The notes under the pieces were generated by a model. It had not been told where the DNA came from. It was given only the letters and a program-made list of their open reading frames with translations, and made no database searches. A DNA stretch of 44,407 nucleotides from Acidimicrobiaceae bacterium (GTDB taxonomy: Bacteria; Actinomycetota; Acidimicrobiia; Acidimicrobiales; Bog-793): assembly GCA_003140595.1 (NCBI GenBank), contig PLKG01000091.1, positions 70,807 through 115,213 of the forward strand, given 5' to 3'. Positions 9,841 through 20,255 of this stretch are shown here, one piece after another. Both the position numbers and the translations under genes were made by a program. The first letter of the stretch is position 1. The number at the start of each line of letters is the position of its first letter.

Positions 9841-11424
9841 ATGACCGAACGAGAATTCGAACTGAGCCGGAGGGATCTACTGGGTTACGCGGCCAGGGGT
9901 GCGGCACTTCTCGGCACGGGGGGCCTGCTGGCCGCATGCAGCTCCAGCGCCGCGAGCCCCAGCACCACCACGACGACGCCGATCCTCAAGCTCGGCGGAA
10001 CGCTGAGGGCCGGCCTCAGTGGAGGCAGTGGTAAAGACACCCTCGACCCTCATAACTGGGTCAGCCTTGTCGACGGCGCCCGCGTGTACTCCCTGTTCAA
10101 CCCCTTGGTGGACTTCGACCTCGACGCCCATCCCGTGTTGAGCCTCGCCGAGGAGCTCACTCCGAGCAAAGACGCGATGCGCTGGACGATCCGGGTGCAG
10201 TCGGACATCGAGTTTCACAACGGCAAAACGCTCAGCGCCGACGACGTCTTGTACAGCTTCCAACGCATCGTGAACCCTAAGAGACCGGCTCTCGGTGCCA
10301 GCTCGCTCGTGGCCCTCGATATCGCCAACGCGAGGAAGATCGACAAACTCACAATAGAGATCCCGTGCCTAACTCCGTTCTCACCGTTGAAGGACATCTT
10401 GTGCGCATATCACTTCTTCGTCGTACCGGTGGGATTCGACTTGAACAAGCCGGTAGGTACCGGACCTTTCAAGTTCAAGTCGTTCGTCGCCGGCAGACAG
10501 AGCACGTTCGTGAAGAACAAGAACTACTGGGAGACCGGCCTGCCCTATCTAGGTCAGCTCGTGATCAACGACGTCCTCGGTGAGGTCAGCCGGGTGAATG
10601 CACTGGGCAGCGGCACGCTCGATGTCATCGACCAGCTTTCCGCCTACTCGATCCCGGCAGTGCGCGCGGGCGGCAACAACGTAATCGTCACGTGGGGTGG
10701 CGGCTACACGCCCTTCACGATGCGAGTCGATCAGCCGCCGTTCGACGACGTCCGCGTCCGCCAGGCCTTCCGCCTCATCTGTGATCGCCAGTACATGCTC
10801 GACACCGTCTTCAGTGGGAACGGCAGGATCGGCAACGACGTGTTCGGCCTGCGCGACATCATGTACGACTCCGCTCTGCCCCAGCGCGTGCAGGACATCG
10901 ACCAGGCCAAGAGCCTGCTTGCAAGGGCGGGGCACCCCAAACTGACTGTCGAGTTGGTGACCGGCGAGATAGGGCCGGGCTCGATGCAGGCCGCGCAGGT
11001 CTTCAAGCAGCAGGCCGCGCTGGCCGGCGTGACTGTGAAACTGAGGGAGGTCACGCGTTCGGAGCTCTTCGGTCCGAATTACCTCAGCTGGACCTTCGCC
11101 CAGGACCGCTGGAAGTACTACCCATACTTCTCGAACGTCCTTCAGTCCACTCTTCCCCGTTCCCCCTTGAACGAATGCCACACGAACAACGCCGCCTACG
11201 TGAGCCTGTACAAGAAGGCGGTGGCCACCCTCGATGGTCACAGGCGGTCGGAGATCGCCCATGAGATGCAGCAGATGGAGTACTCGGGCGCGGCGAGCGG
11301 ATACGTCATCCCCTACTTCAACCCTGACATCGACGCCTATGGCTCCCGTGTGAACGGCGTCGTATCGAGCAAGACCGGCCTTCCTCTAGGGGCCTTCAGC
11401 TTCAAGAACATGTGGCTCTCGTGA
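9841..11424 (+). CDS. ABC transporter substrate-binding lipoprotein, family 5, Tat-type signal
   Basis: 'SRRDLLGYAARGAALLGTGGLLAACSSS' combines a twin-arginine and a lipobox; SBP_bac_5 body; ORF opens at 9412 but homology starts at ATG 9841. Confidence 0.87.
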   Translation: MTEREFELSRRDLLGYAARGAALLGTGGLLAACSSSAASPSTTTTTPILKLGGTLRAGLSGGSGKDTLDPHNWVSLVDGARVYSLFNPLVDFDLDAHPVLSLAEELTPSKDAMRWTIRVQSDIEFHNGKTLSADDVLYSFQRIVNPKRPALGASSLVALDIANARKIDKLTIEIPCLTPFSPLKDILCAYHFFVVPVGFDLNKPVGTGPFKFKSFVAGRQSTFVKNKNYWETGLPYLGQLVINDVLGEVSRVNALGSGTLDVIDQLSAYSIPAVRAGGNNVIVTWGGGYTPFTMRVDQPPFDDVRVRQAFRLICDRQYMLDTVFSGNGRIGNDVFGLRDIMYDSALPQRVQDIDQAKSLLARAGHPKLTVELVTGEIGPGSMQAAQVFKQQAALAGVTVKLREVTRSELFGPNYLSWTFAQDRWKYYPYFSNVLQSTLPRSPLNECHTNNAAYVSLYKKAVATLDGHRRSEIAHEMQQMEYSGAASGYVIPYFNPDIDAYGSRVNGVVSSKTGLPLGAFSFKNMWLS

Positions 11425-11684
11425 GCACCGCAACTCACCCAAGCGGGCGGTCAGCCCTGTCATCTGGCTCTGCGCGTTTGAGTGGGGAGCGCGTTCAGAT
11501 GCGGGGTGGTGTTGGGCGGATCGGCCATGTCACCTCGTAGAGCCGGAGGAGTTCGCGGGTCGGCGTGACTGTCGAAGCCCTCGAACCTGCGTCAGCGGTG
11601 CTCGTCGCTCTCGCCCAACAACAAGAACCTCTCGATGCCGCGCCGTTCCCGTCGCTGTGCCGGACCAATACGAAGGCAAGCCAA

Positions 11685-12569
11685 TCAGTTTGAACGGAGA
11701 GCTTCGACCAGCTCGTCCAACATCCGGTCGAGCGCGCCTAAGCCGACCGAGAGATGACCCTCCCCCCTTTCGAGATTGACCGAGGCATGAGGAAGCTGCG
11801 AGCAGAGCCACTGGCCGTGGGCGAACGGCACCATCAAGTCAGCCCTCCCTTGCCAGATCATGGTCGGGATCGAAACCTCACTTAGATCGAAGCCCCAGGG
11901 TTTGACGAATGCCAGGTCATCGTCGAGCCACCCGTCGACGCCGATCCGCAGGGCCTCGTGAAAGGACCAAGCCATGTCCTCCCCGAACTCGCCGGTCAGC
12001 ACGGCTCTGTCGACCTCGGGCAGCACCGACCCGAGCGACGTCACGATGTCAGCTGCGGTGACTTCTGTTAGATGCTCCCGCATTTGCTCAAGATACGGGC
12101 GCAACCTCTCTTCACCTTGGACCGCGGACCCGAACTCGGTCACGTTCTCCTCGCCCATGCCGGCCATCCAGTCGAGACCGTCGGCCTCGTAGGGGGCAAC
12201 ACTGGCGATCAACAGCACCGCTGCGGCCTCGTCGAGCCTCGCGGCACAGGCGAGCGCGTGAGGGCCGCCGCCGGACCATCCACCGACCACGCAACCTTCG
12301 GCGCCGATCGTGGCGAGTACCGCCTTGGTGTCCGCCACGACATCGACGACGCTACGGCCCGCTTGACGGCTCGAATCCCCGTACCCCGGTCGCGAGGTCG
12401 TGACGAGGCGTAATCCTCGCTCGTGGGCCGCTCTTGCGATGGCTCGGATCGGTGTGGCGGCACCAGGTGTCCCGTGATGGAAGACGAAGGGTAGGCCATC
12501 TGGCGGCCCGCTCACGCGAAAGTCAAGGCATCGCCCATCAGGGAGTTGAAGGACTTCGACGGCGGTCAT
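11685..12569 (-). CDS. Alpha/beta hydrolase
   Basis: '[10 protein letters not shown]', nucleophile elbow '[12 protein letters not shown]', '[19 protein letters not shown]', catalytic His 'GEGHLS'. Confidence 0.87.
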   Translation of the reverse strand: MTAVEVLQLPDGRCLDFRVSGPPDGLPFVFHHGTPGAATPIRAIARAAHERGLRLVTTSRPGYGDSSRQAGRSVVDVVADTKAVLATIGAEGCVVGGWSGGGPHALACAARLDEAAAVLLIASVAPYEADGLDWMAGMGEENVTEFGSAVQGEERLRPYLEQMREHLTEVTAADIVTSLGSVLPEVDRAVLTGEFGEDMAWSFHEALRIGVDGWLDDDLAFVKPWGFDLSEVSIPTMIWQGRADLMVPFAHGQWLCSQLPHASVNLERGEGHLSVGLGALDRMLDELVEALRSN

Positions 12570-12709
12570 GCGGTCATCCTGCCATGTTCGCCCGGGCTGT
12601 CCAGCACGAGTGGATGCCGATCGCGAGATGGGCCCGTGACCTCTGACCGCGCTGAAGACCCCCCCCCCGAGATCTCACTCCCCAACGCGGAAAGCCGTCA
12701 GTCTGCGCT

Positions 12710-15310
12710 TCAGACACCGTGCGGCTGCGCGACAGACGAGGTCAAGAGGTCGTCGGGGAGCAGCGGGAGCGACCGCAGACGACGTCCTGTCAAGTCGAAC
12801 ATGGCATTGGCAATCGCTGGAGCAACGGCGATCATCGGCGTCTCTCCGGCTCCTGCCGAGGGCAGGTCGGGTCGGTTCAACAGGACGACCTCGATTGGCG
12901 GCACGTCGGAGATCCGCGGGACGCGGTAGGCGGAGAACGACCCGTTTGTGATTGCCCCGGCGATGAAGTGGACCGCCTCAAAGAGCGCGCCGCCAAGAGC
13001 AAGGACCGTGGCGCCCTCGATCTGACCGACCACGGTATCGGGGTTCACTACTGCGCCGCATTCGTAGCAGGTGACGATGCGGACCACCTGCAGACGGCCA
13101 TCGCGTCCGATTCCGACCTGCGCCGCGGTCGCAACCCGTCCCTCTTTCTCGAGCCCACACGCTATGCCCTGGCCGGCGCTGGCATGCCCAGTGGTCCAGC
13201 CGAAACTCTCAGCGGCAACCCCCACCACGTTTACGAGCCGTTCGTCGGCCAGGTTGGCGATGCGGAACGCGACCGGATCGTTGCCGAGCCGGTGTGCCAG
13301 CTCGTCGATGTGCGACTCCCGGGCGAAGTTGTTGGCCGTGGCGGCCAGGGCGCGGAACGAGCCGCGGGTGAGCGGGCTCTCAGCGGGCTGGTAGTCGATC
13401 CGCTGGTTCGCCACGCGGTAGGGCGTGGTGATGGCGGCCGGTCCTGAATTGATGTTGGCGAAGGTCCAAGCTGTCAGCTCACCATCGGCTGTCGCACCCG
13501 CTTTCACGTCGATGACGGCGGCCGGACGGAGCGTGCCGACACTGAACTCCTCACCGCGGGTCCAAGCGACCCGGACCGGGCCACCCACCTCCCGAGCGAG
13601 TTGCGCCGCCTCTGTCGCGACACCGCCCGCGTGCTTGCCACCGAATCCGCCGCCTGTCGGTGGGACGATCACGCGGACATCCTGCTCGCCCAGACCCAGG
13701 GCTGCGGCGACCTGGGCCCGGACCATGAAAGGCGTCTGCGTGCCGGTCCAGACAGTAAGGCGCCCGTGGTCGTCCCAAACTGCCAAGGCGACTCGGGTCT
13801 CGAGGGAAGCGGGGGCAACGAACGCGGTGGAATAGCTGGCGTCCACTCGCACGGTCGCGGCGTCGAGGGCGGCGCTCGGATCGCCTTGTTCGAAGTGGAA
13901 CGGTCCACTCCAACCCTCGTCTCCCGCTAGGGGATGCGAGCGTAGGAACTCGTCGAGGTCATCGTCCGAGGGCGCGCCCGGAATATCCCAGGTTGCCTCT
14001 AGGCAGGCCAGTGCCGCCCGGACCTGCACCCTGTCGCCAGCGACGACGCCGATACCTGAGGAGGTGCGCGCCACGACGACGTCGCCAATGCTGTCGAGTG
14101 CATCGGTGCGGAGATGAACGAGCTTGGAGTCGAGAACAGGCGCCCGCAGCATGGCCCCGTGCCGTAGGCCGGGCATGCTCAGGTCAGTCACGAACCGTAG
14201 GCCACCGGTTACGGCGTCGAGGGTGCGAGTGGGTATATGCGCTGTCCCCGCGATCCGCCAGTTCGATGGAGCGGTGACCGCAGGCTCACCGGTGACGATC
14301 TCCACTCTCCGGGTCCCGACGGGGACCGGCAACAGAGAGCGGGCGTACGCGGCGACACAGCTGAGCGCTCTCCCGGCGTCGGGCATGGAACGACTGCCGA
14401 AGGTACCCATGTCGTAAGGGCACAGGTCGGTATCGCCCATCGCGAGACGAACACTCTCGAGCGGCACGTGAAGCTCCTCGGCAACGAGCAGCCCAAGCGC
14501 GGTGCGGTTGTCCTGGCCCACGTCAACCTTGCCTGTGAACGCAGTGACGATCCCATCGCCTGTGACATGCAACCAGGCGCCGCCACTGGTCGACCACGTT
14601 CCCGGCGCCGGTTCTTCTGGCGGGAGGACCACGACCAAGCCGTCCCCGAGAACCCCGAACCAGTCTCGGTTCGCAGGATCGGTCATGTCCCACGGCCGCG
14701 CCGGCCTGTAGGCAGGCAGGCCAGGTTCGGGAGTCTGCCAATCATCCACCTCCGTTGTAGTCGCCAACTTGCGACCGAGACCCGGCTGCTCGACCAGCGC
14801 GGCAGCCCGGTGTACCGCCTTTCGAATGCGCGCATACGAGCCACAACGGCAGATGTTGCCGGACAGCGCCCTGTTCACGGCTTCGTCGTCCGGATTGCGG
14901 TCATGGGCCAGTAGGGCGACTACAGACAGGACCATCCCAGGCGCGCAGTAGCCGCACTGGGCAGCGCCGAGCTCGACAAATGCCTGTTGGACCGGGTGCA
15001 GGCGGCCGTCGGTCATGAGTCCTTCGATGGTGGTCACGCTCGCCCCGGCTATGTCCTCGACGCGCTGTTGACAGGCACGCACAGGCAGGTCGTCGACGAG
15101 GACGGTGCAGGACCCGCACGCACCCTCTCCGCAACCCGGCTTGGCACCGGTCAGGCCCAACTCGCCTCGCAGCGCTGACAGCAGCGACATGGTTGCGGGC
15201 ACCGAGTGCTCGGTTCCGTTGACGACCAGCGTTACTCGGTTTCGCGCCTCGACCCCTTCTGTGGGATCGTCCGACTGGTTGGGAACACGACCTTCGTCAG
15301 TGCTGGACAT
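12710..15310 (-). CDS. Fused 2Fe-2S / molybdopterin-binding hydroxylase (IorA-IorB-like, xanthine dehydrogenase family)
   Basis: N-terminal 2Fe-2S motifs 'PGCGEGACGSCTVLVDD' and 'CGYCAPGMVLS...GNICRCGSYARI', followed in one ORF by Mo-subunit motifs 'PPTGGGFGGKHAGG' and 'GSFRALAATANNFARESHIDELA'. Confidence 0.88.
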   Translation of the reverse strand: MSSTDEGRVPNQSDDPTEGVEARNRVTLVVNGTEHSVPATMSLLSALRGELGLTGAKPGCGEGACGSCTVLVDDLPVRACQQRVEDIAGASVTTIEGLMTDGRLHPVQQAFVELGAAQCGYCAPGMVLSVVALLAHDRNPDDEAVNRALSGNICRCGSYARIRKAVHRAAALVEQPGLGRKLATTTEVDDWQTPEPGLPAYRPARPWDMTDPANRDWFGVLGDGLVVVLPPEEPAPGTWSTSGGAWLHVTGDGIVTAFTGKVDVGQDNRTALGLLVAEELHVPLESVRLAMGDTDLCPYDMGTFGSRSMPDAGRALSCVAAYARSLLPVPVGTRRVEIVTGEPAVTAPSNWRIAGTAHIPTRTLDAVTGGLRFVTDLSMPGLRHGAMLRAPVLDSKLVHLRTDALDSIGDVVVARTSSGIGVVAGDRVQVRAALACLEATWDIPGAPSDDDLDEFLRSHPLAGDEGWSGPFHFEQGDPSAALDAATVRVDASYSTAFVAPASLETRVALAVWDDHGRLTVWTGTQTPFMVRAQVAAALGLGEQDVRVIVPPTGGGFGGKHAGGVATEAAQLAREVGGPVRVAWTRGEEFSVGTLRPAAVIDVKAGATADGELTAWTFANINSGPAAITTPYRVANQRIDYQPAESPLTRGSFRALAATANNFARESHIDELAHRLGNDPVAFRIANLADERLVNVVGVAAESFGWTTGHASAGQGIACGLEKEGRVATAAQVGIGRDGRLQVVRIVTCYECGAVVNPDTVVGQIEGATVLALGGALFEAVHFIAGAITNGSFSAYRVPRISDVPPIEVVLLNRPDLPSAGAGETPMIAVAPAIANAMFDLTGRRLRSLPLLPDDLLTSSVAQPHGV

Positions 15311-15446
15311 GGCCACATCCTGCCGGATCCCGATCGGTGCTGCTAGCACGACGCCGTGTGAAGGGGCCGACCACCTCGGCCCTCGATCCGCGTCGATGCA
15401 TGATCGAGCCAGCGATTACGTGACACCGCGAGGGGGGTGAGACGCG

Positions 15447-16190
15447 GTGATCAGCCGGCGGCTCTCGACCATGGGCCGAGCACGGCACGTCTCGTCGTAC
15501 CACTTGCGCACCACCCTGCACGAACGGTGGAGTCGCCACCTCTCCCTGGTCCTCCTCGTCGGGCTCGTCGGTGGCATCGGACTCGGCGGCGATCGTTGGT
15601 GCGCGTCGTACGCAGTCCGCCTTCCCGGCTACCTGGCCGCCACCGACGCGTCGGATCTGTGGGTCCAGACCTACGACATCACGTGCCTCGATGGCCTTGG
15701 CAACGGGTTGCTTGACCGAGTTCAAGCGGGCTCTCACCCAACCCGACCGAAACATGAACGGCCCCGTCATCGTGGTAGTCCGCCTTAGAGAAGGCCATGG
15801 GCGTCGCCCTGAACCCAGCATCGCTACAAAGGGGGGCCACACACGGACGACGGACAAGGTGATGACTAGCGATCCCCAAGGGGGCGGCAACGACGTTCAG
15901 CGTGCTGGGCGTCTGGCGGCCCGCAGAGATCGTGAATTACCAGTCGCCGGCGACACGCCCGGCATCTTGGTCGCAGGGCTCGCCGTCGTCGGCGTGCCGG
16001 TCGGGATCGCGCTCGGTCGGTTCGCCGCGACATCTACGCCGGTCCCGAGCCCTCGGTCCCCCTACCCGAGGTCCTCGTGGACGCGGTAGCAGTCTCGTGT
16101 TCGCGAACCTCGTGGCCGCCATCCCCAGGGCCTATGGCGGCCCGAACACGTACCACACTCGTGCTCCGGGCCGAATCAGTTGGCCGAGTC
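15447..16190 (+). pseudogene. Decayed FtsX-like ABC transporter permease
   Basis: Pieces in different frames: 'HLRTTLHERWSRHLSLVLLVGLVGGIGLG', 'AIVGARRTQSAFP', 'GYLAATDASDLWVQT', 'VVGVPVGIALGRF', 'PEPSVPLPEVLV', 'LVFANLVAAIPR', 'MAARTRTTLVLRAE'; most of the middle is missing. Confidence 0.65.
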
Positions 16191-16252
16191 GCGGTCACCA
16201 CTGGCAACAACGCCACAAATTGCCGGCCGGCAACAACGCCGAACAGGTCCGA

Positions 16253-16573
16253 CTAAATCTTGCGGACCTTGACGGCTGTTCCGTAGGCGCAGATCTCGGT
16301 CCAGTTCCCACCCATCTCCGAGGTGTCGAACCGCATGGCCAAGATGGCGTCGGCACCCTTCGCCTCTGCCTCTTCCACCATGCGCTGGGTCACCTCCTGG
16401 CGACTAGCGATCAGGTTCTTGGTCATGCCCTTGAGCTCGCCGCCGGCCAGGGACTTGAACCCGGCCCCGATCTGGGACCCGATGTTGCGGCTACGAACTG
16501 TCAATCCGAAGACCTCGCCCAAGACCTCTGTGACCTCACTGCCCGGCAAGTCGTTCATCGTCGAGATCAGCAT
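16253..16573 (-). CDS. YbjQ family (DUF74/heavy-metal-binding-like) protein
   Basis: 'MLISTMNDLPGSEVTEVLGEVFGLTVRSRNIGSQIGAG...GADAILAMRFDTSEMGGNWTEICAYGTAVKV'. Confidence 0.9.
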   Translation of the reverse strand: MLISTMNDLPGSEVTEVLGEVFGLTVRSRNIGSQIGAGFKSLAGGELKGMTKNLIASRQEVTQRMVEEAEAKGADAILAMRFDTSEMGGNWTEICAYGTAVKVRKI

Positions 16574-16769
16574 CTTCAGCCTCCCGTTATCGGTCGATGG
16601 GGCAAAGCTAGCGAACGCTCAAGGCGCGAGTGGGGCTCGCTCAAAATCGGTCCAAATCGGTGTCCGGGGCACACCTTGCTCCGATTCGCTACCGGTGTCG
16701 GTCGAGAACCTAGGGTGTCCCAGAGGCGCAGGCTCCGTGACGGACGACTGCTCGTCTCTTTGGAGGGCC

Positions 16770-17780
16770 ATGTCAGACAACTCGCAGGCCGTTGCCCAAC
16801 CTCCGAGCAGTGCGGGGCGCCGCGCCCCTTCTGTGGTTCTGTTCGGTGTAGGGGCGATCGTTCTAGCTCAGTTCCTTCTGGTTCTCATGTTCGCCTGGTC
16901 ATCGTCCCGCGCGGCACCGCACGATCTGCCTCTCGGCGTCAGCGGTCCCACGACACCCGCGACAGATCTCGCCCACGGTCTCGAGCAGGCCCAGCCCGGC
17001 GCGTTCACCGTCTCGGTGCTGACCGACGATGCCGCGGCTCGTGCGGCGGTCACAGACCGCCAGGTCTACGCCGCGGTCTCACTGGCGCCGGCCGGCGTCA
17101 CTCTCTACACAGCGTCGGAGGCGAGCCCGAGCGTTGCCCAGATGCTGACCCAAGCCGTGCCTGCGGCAATCGCGCGCGTTCTTCCCCATGCCACTGTGAC
17201 CATCGTTGACCTGGCGCCCAACCCTGCAGACGACCCGAAAGGGACGGCGATCCCCACCGCCCTGATCCCCTTGACTATGACCTCGATCGCTGCCGGCGCG
17301 GTGCTCGGGCTCCTGCTGGGCGACAGGCGCAAGAAGCTGGTGGGCCTGCTCGGTTACGCCATCCTCGCCGGCCTGCTCGTCACCTCGGCTCTTCAAGGTT
17401 TGCTCGGGGGATTGACGGGCTCCTGGTTCGCGAACGAGATCGTCATCACCCTGGGTGCCGGGGCGATCGCTGCTGTCACCTGCGGACTGGCCTCGATCGC
17501 CGGGATCGGGGGCATCCTCCTCACGCTGCTTGTGGCATGGTTCTTCGGCTTCGCCTTCTCCGGCGCGACCACAGCCTGGCAACTCATGCCTTCTCCGTGG
17601 GGACAGCTGGCGCAGTACCTACCCGTCGGAGCGACCAACACCGGCCTGAGATCAGTGGCCTTCTTCGACGGTGCCAAGGCCGCGGGACCGCTGGCGGTAC
17701 TGGCGGCATGGGCTCTCGCCGGGATCACCCTCACGTTGGTCAGAGGCGGTCGTCGGGAGGGGGTCGACAACTTTGCCTAG
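16770..17780 (+). CDS. ABC-2/YhgE-like integral membrane protein
   Basis: N-terminal TM, extracytoplasmic region, then five or so TM helices; ATG at 16770 with SD 'ggaggg'. Confidence 0.65.
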   Translation: MSDNSQAVAQPPSSAGRRAPSVVLFGVGAIVLAQFLLVLMFAWSSSRAAPHDLPLGVSGPTTPATDLAHGLEQAQPGAFTVSVLTDDAAARAAVTDRQVYAAVSLAPAGVTLYTASEASPSVAQMLTQAVPAAIARVLPHATVTIVDLAPNPADDPKGTAIPTALIPLTMTSIAAGAVLGLLLGDRRKKLVGLLGYAILAGLLVTSALQGLLGGLTGSWFANEIVITLGAGAIAAVTCGLASIAGIGGILLTLLVAWFFGFAFSGATTAWQLMPSPWGQLAQYLPVGATNTGLRSVAFFDGAKAAGPLAVLAAWALAGITLTLVRGGRREGVDNFA

Positions 17781-17900
17781 CCGGCGTCACTCGAGCACGA
17801 CCGCGTATCTGCAGGTGGAGATTGGTTCAGTGGAACGAATGGCTTCACTCGCGCGACGGCACCTGCGAACTCGAGCCTGATCGAGTACCGTCCCGGCCTT

Positions 17901-18791
17901 ATGGCGTATGAAGAGCCTCCACGGCACAACCGGACAAGCAAGCCCCTCTCCTACGGAGTCTTCCTCCCAGCCTTCGCCGAGTTCGCCGAGCCGAAGCGCC
18001 TCGTCGCGCTGGCGCAATCTGCGGAACAGGCTGGATGGGACGGCCTGTACTTGTGGGACCACATGCTGACGATTCCTGGGATGGCAGTCGCCGACTCGTT
18101 CGTCATGGCGGCGGCGATCGCCCAAGCGACCGAGCGGATCCGCTTGGGGATGATGGTCACGCCGCTCCCCCGCCGCCGGCCCTGGGTGTTCGCGCGGCAG
18201 GCCGCAACCCTTGACCAGCTATCTGAGGGCCGGCTCGATATCGGTGTCGGCCTCGGCCACGACGGATGGAGGGAGTTCAGCTCGTTCTCCGGGGAAGTCG
18301 TCGACCCGGTGGAGAGGGCCTCCTTTCTCGACGACTCGCTCGAGATCCTCCGGCGCTTCTGGTCGGGCAAGCCGGTCGAGTTCGAAGGCGAGCGGATCTG
18401 GGTGAACAGCCCACCGTTTCTTCCGACGCCGGTCCAAGATCCACTGCCGGTCTGGGTGGCTGCTAGATGGCCGCACCAACGTCCCCTAACCCGGGCCGCA
18501 CGCAACCAGGGTTGCTTCCCTCTTTTCGATCCGGGTGGGCGCGACCTCCCGGGGCTGCCCGAACCGGAACAGGTGGCAGCGGTGCGGACAAAGCTCCTCG
18601 ATCGAGGGGGACCGACCGACATCGACATCATTTGTCGCGGCGTGTCGGGGCCTGCTGACGGCCACGATCTTTCTTCGCAGTTTGCAGCTCTCGAGCAAGC
18701 AGGCATGACGTGGTGGCTCGAATCGTTCGGCCGCGGCGAGCCGCCCGCGGAACAGGTCGAAGCCGTCGTTGCCGCCGGGCCTCCCCGCTGA
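17901..18791 (+). CDS. LLM-class (F420-dependent type) oxidoreductase
   Basis: 'SYGVFLPAFAEFAEPKRLVALAQSAEQAGWDGLYLWDHM', 'RIRLGMMVTPLPRRRPWVFARQAATLDQLSEGRLDIGVGLG'. Confidence 0.9.
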   Translation: MAYEEPPRHNRTSKPLSYGVFLPAFAEFAEPKRLVALAQSAEQAGWDGLYLWDHMLTIPGMAVADSFVMAAAIAQATERIRLGMMVTPLPRRRPWVFARQAATLDQLSEGRLDIGVGLGHDGWREFSSFSGEVVDPVERASFLDDSLEILRRFWSGKPVEFEGERIWVNSPPFLPTPVQDPLPVWVAARWPHQRPLTRAARNQGCFPLFDPGGRDLPGLPEPEQVAAVRTKLLDRGGPTDIDIICRGVSGPADGHDLSSQFAALEQAGMTWWLESFGRGEPPAEQVEAVVAAGPPR

Positions 18792-18823
18792 GCGCGTTCG
18801 CCCGCTGAGATCCGAGCTCGGCC

Positions 18824-19671
18824 CTACTGTTTGAGCGACCCTTCGAGGCGACCGCGCACTAGGTATCGCTGGAAGACGAAGAAAAGCACCGCGATCGGTA
18901 TCGTCGTGAGCAGGGCGGCCCCGAGTTTGAGCGGGAACTGGTTGCCCGCCGACAAGCCACCACCCACGATGTTCGCGAGGCCCGTGGTAAGGGTGAAGTA
19001 CTGCGGCGAGACGGTCGCCACTTCGAAGAAGGCGAACTCGTTCCAGGCGCCCTGGAACGACAGGATCGCGAGAGTGATGATGCCGGGTCGGACCACCGGC
19101 AGGACCACTTTCCACCAGGTCATGAATACGCCGGCACCGTCTATTCGTGCTGCCTCCTCGAGCGCTAGCGGCACCTGCAGGAAGAACTGGCGCATCATGA
19201 ATATCCCGGTTGCGTCGACGCTTATGGGCAAGATCATCCCCGGATAGCTGTTGAACAGCCCGAGCTGTTTCAAGATCAGAAAGCGCGGGATGAGCAGCAC
19301 GACGCCGTGGCGACGATGAGGCCGAAAACGATCCGACGGCCGCGGAAGTCGAGCCGGGCCAGCGCGTAGCCGGCCAGGCTGTCGAGGAACACGCGGGAAA
19401 CTGTGAGCACGGTCGAGACGAACGCGCTGTTGAAGAGCCAGCGCGGGAAGTCGGTGACCCCGACGTTGCTGATGCCGAAGATCTGGTCCCACGCCAAGAG
19501 GGTCGCCGGGTGGGGAATCGGGGAGAGCCCGTTCACGCTCGCGTCGGCGTCGGTCTTGAAGGAGTTGGCGAGCTGGATGGCGAACGGTGCCAGGTAGACG
19601 AGGGCGAAGACGCCGAGCAGCACGTAGACGAGGATCTGCCAATGCAGTGACCGATGCGAGCGCGTCCTCAC
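18824..19671 (-). pseudogene. Carbohydrate ABC transporter permease (MalG-like), frameshifted
   Basis: N-terminal part in the 19276-19671 frame ('...RRIVFGLIVAT'), remainder in the 18824 frame ('GVVLLIPRFLILKQLGLFNSYPGMILP...EEAARIDGAGVF...'); join near 19300. Confidence 0.75.
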
Positions 19672-20255
19672 TTGGTGAGATCCTCCTTCACGAACTTCCG
19701 CTGCAGGAGGGTGAGCATCACTATGAACGCGAACAACATGAAGGCGATCGCCGCGCCCTCACCGAAGGCGTAGTCCGAGAAGCTCACCTGGTACGCGAGG
19801 AACGCAGGAGTCACCATCGTCGGGTTGTGCGGCCCGGTGAGGTAGCTCTGGTCGAAGACCTGCCACGTGCCAATGAAGCCGAGCGTTGCGACAAGCAGGA
19901 CAATCGGTCGAAGCATCGGCAAGGTGACATGGCGGAAACGCTGCCAGGAAGTCGCGCCGTCGATCTCACTCGCCTCCTCGGCCTCCTCTGAGATGTTCTG
20001 CAACGCGGCGAGGAAGAACAACGTGAAGGTTCCAGACGTCGTCCAGACGGCGAGGACGATGAGCACGCACATCCCGAGCGAGGGCCCGGAGAGCCAGCCC
20101 CAGGCAGAGATCCCGAGGAACTGGTGGGTCGCCCAAGCCGGTGCATTGTGCACGCCCATCATGCCCAGGATCGAGCTGAAGATCCCGTTCTGGTCATAGA
20201 GCCAGTTCGGCCCGGTGATGCCGACGAAGCCCAGAACACGGTTGACCGCGCCAGA
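19668..20255 (-). pseudogene. Carbohydrate ABC transporter permease (MalF/UgpA-like), 5'-truncated
   Basis: 'EEAEEASEIDGATSWQRFRHVTLPMLRP' EAA loop present; homology starts abruptly at 'SGAVNRVLGFVG', so the first TM helices are absent. Confidence 0.75.

Noticed and set aside
12657-12668. Poly-C run as a phase-variation tract
   Set aside because: Lies in intergenic sequence between the hydrolase and hydroxylase genes, with no ORF or promoter it would switch.
15902-17209. 435-aa plus-strand ORF
   Set aside because: Arg/Pro/Gly-rich out-of-frame reading that crosses the FtsX-like remnant, the YbjQ gene and the membrane protein gene.
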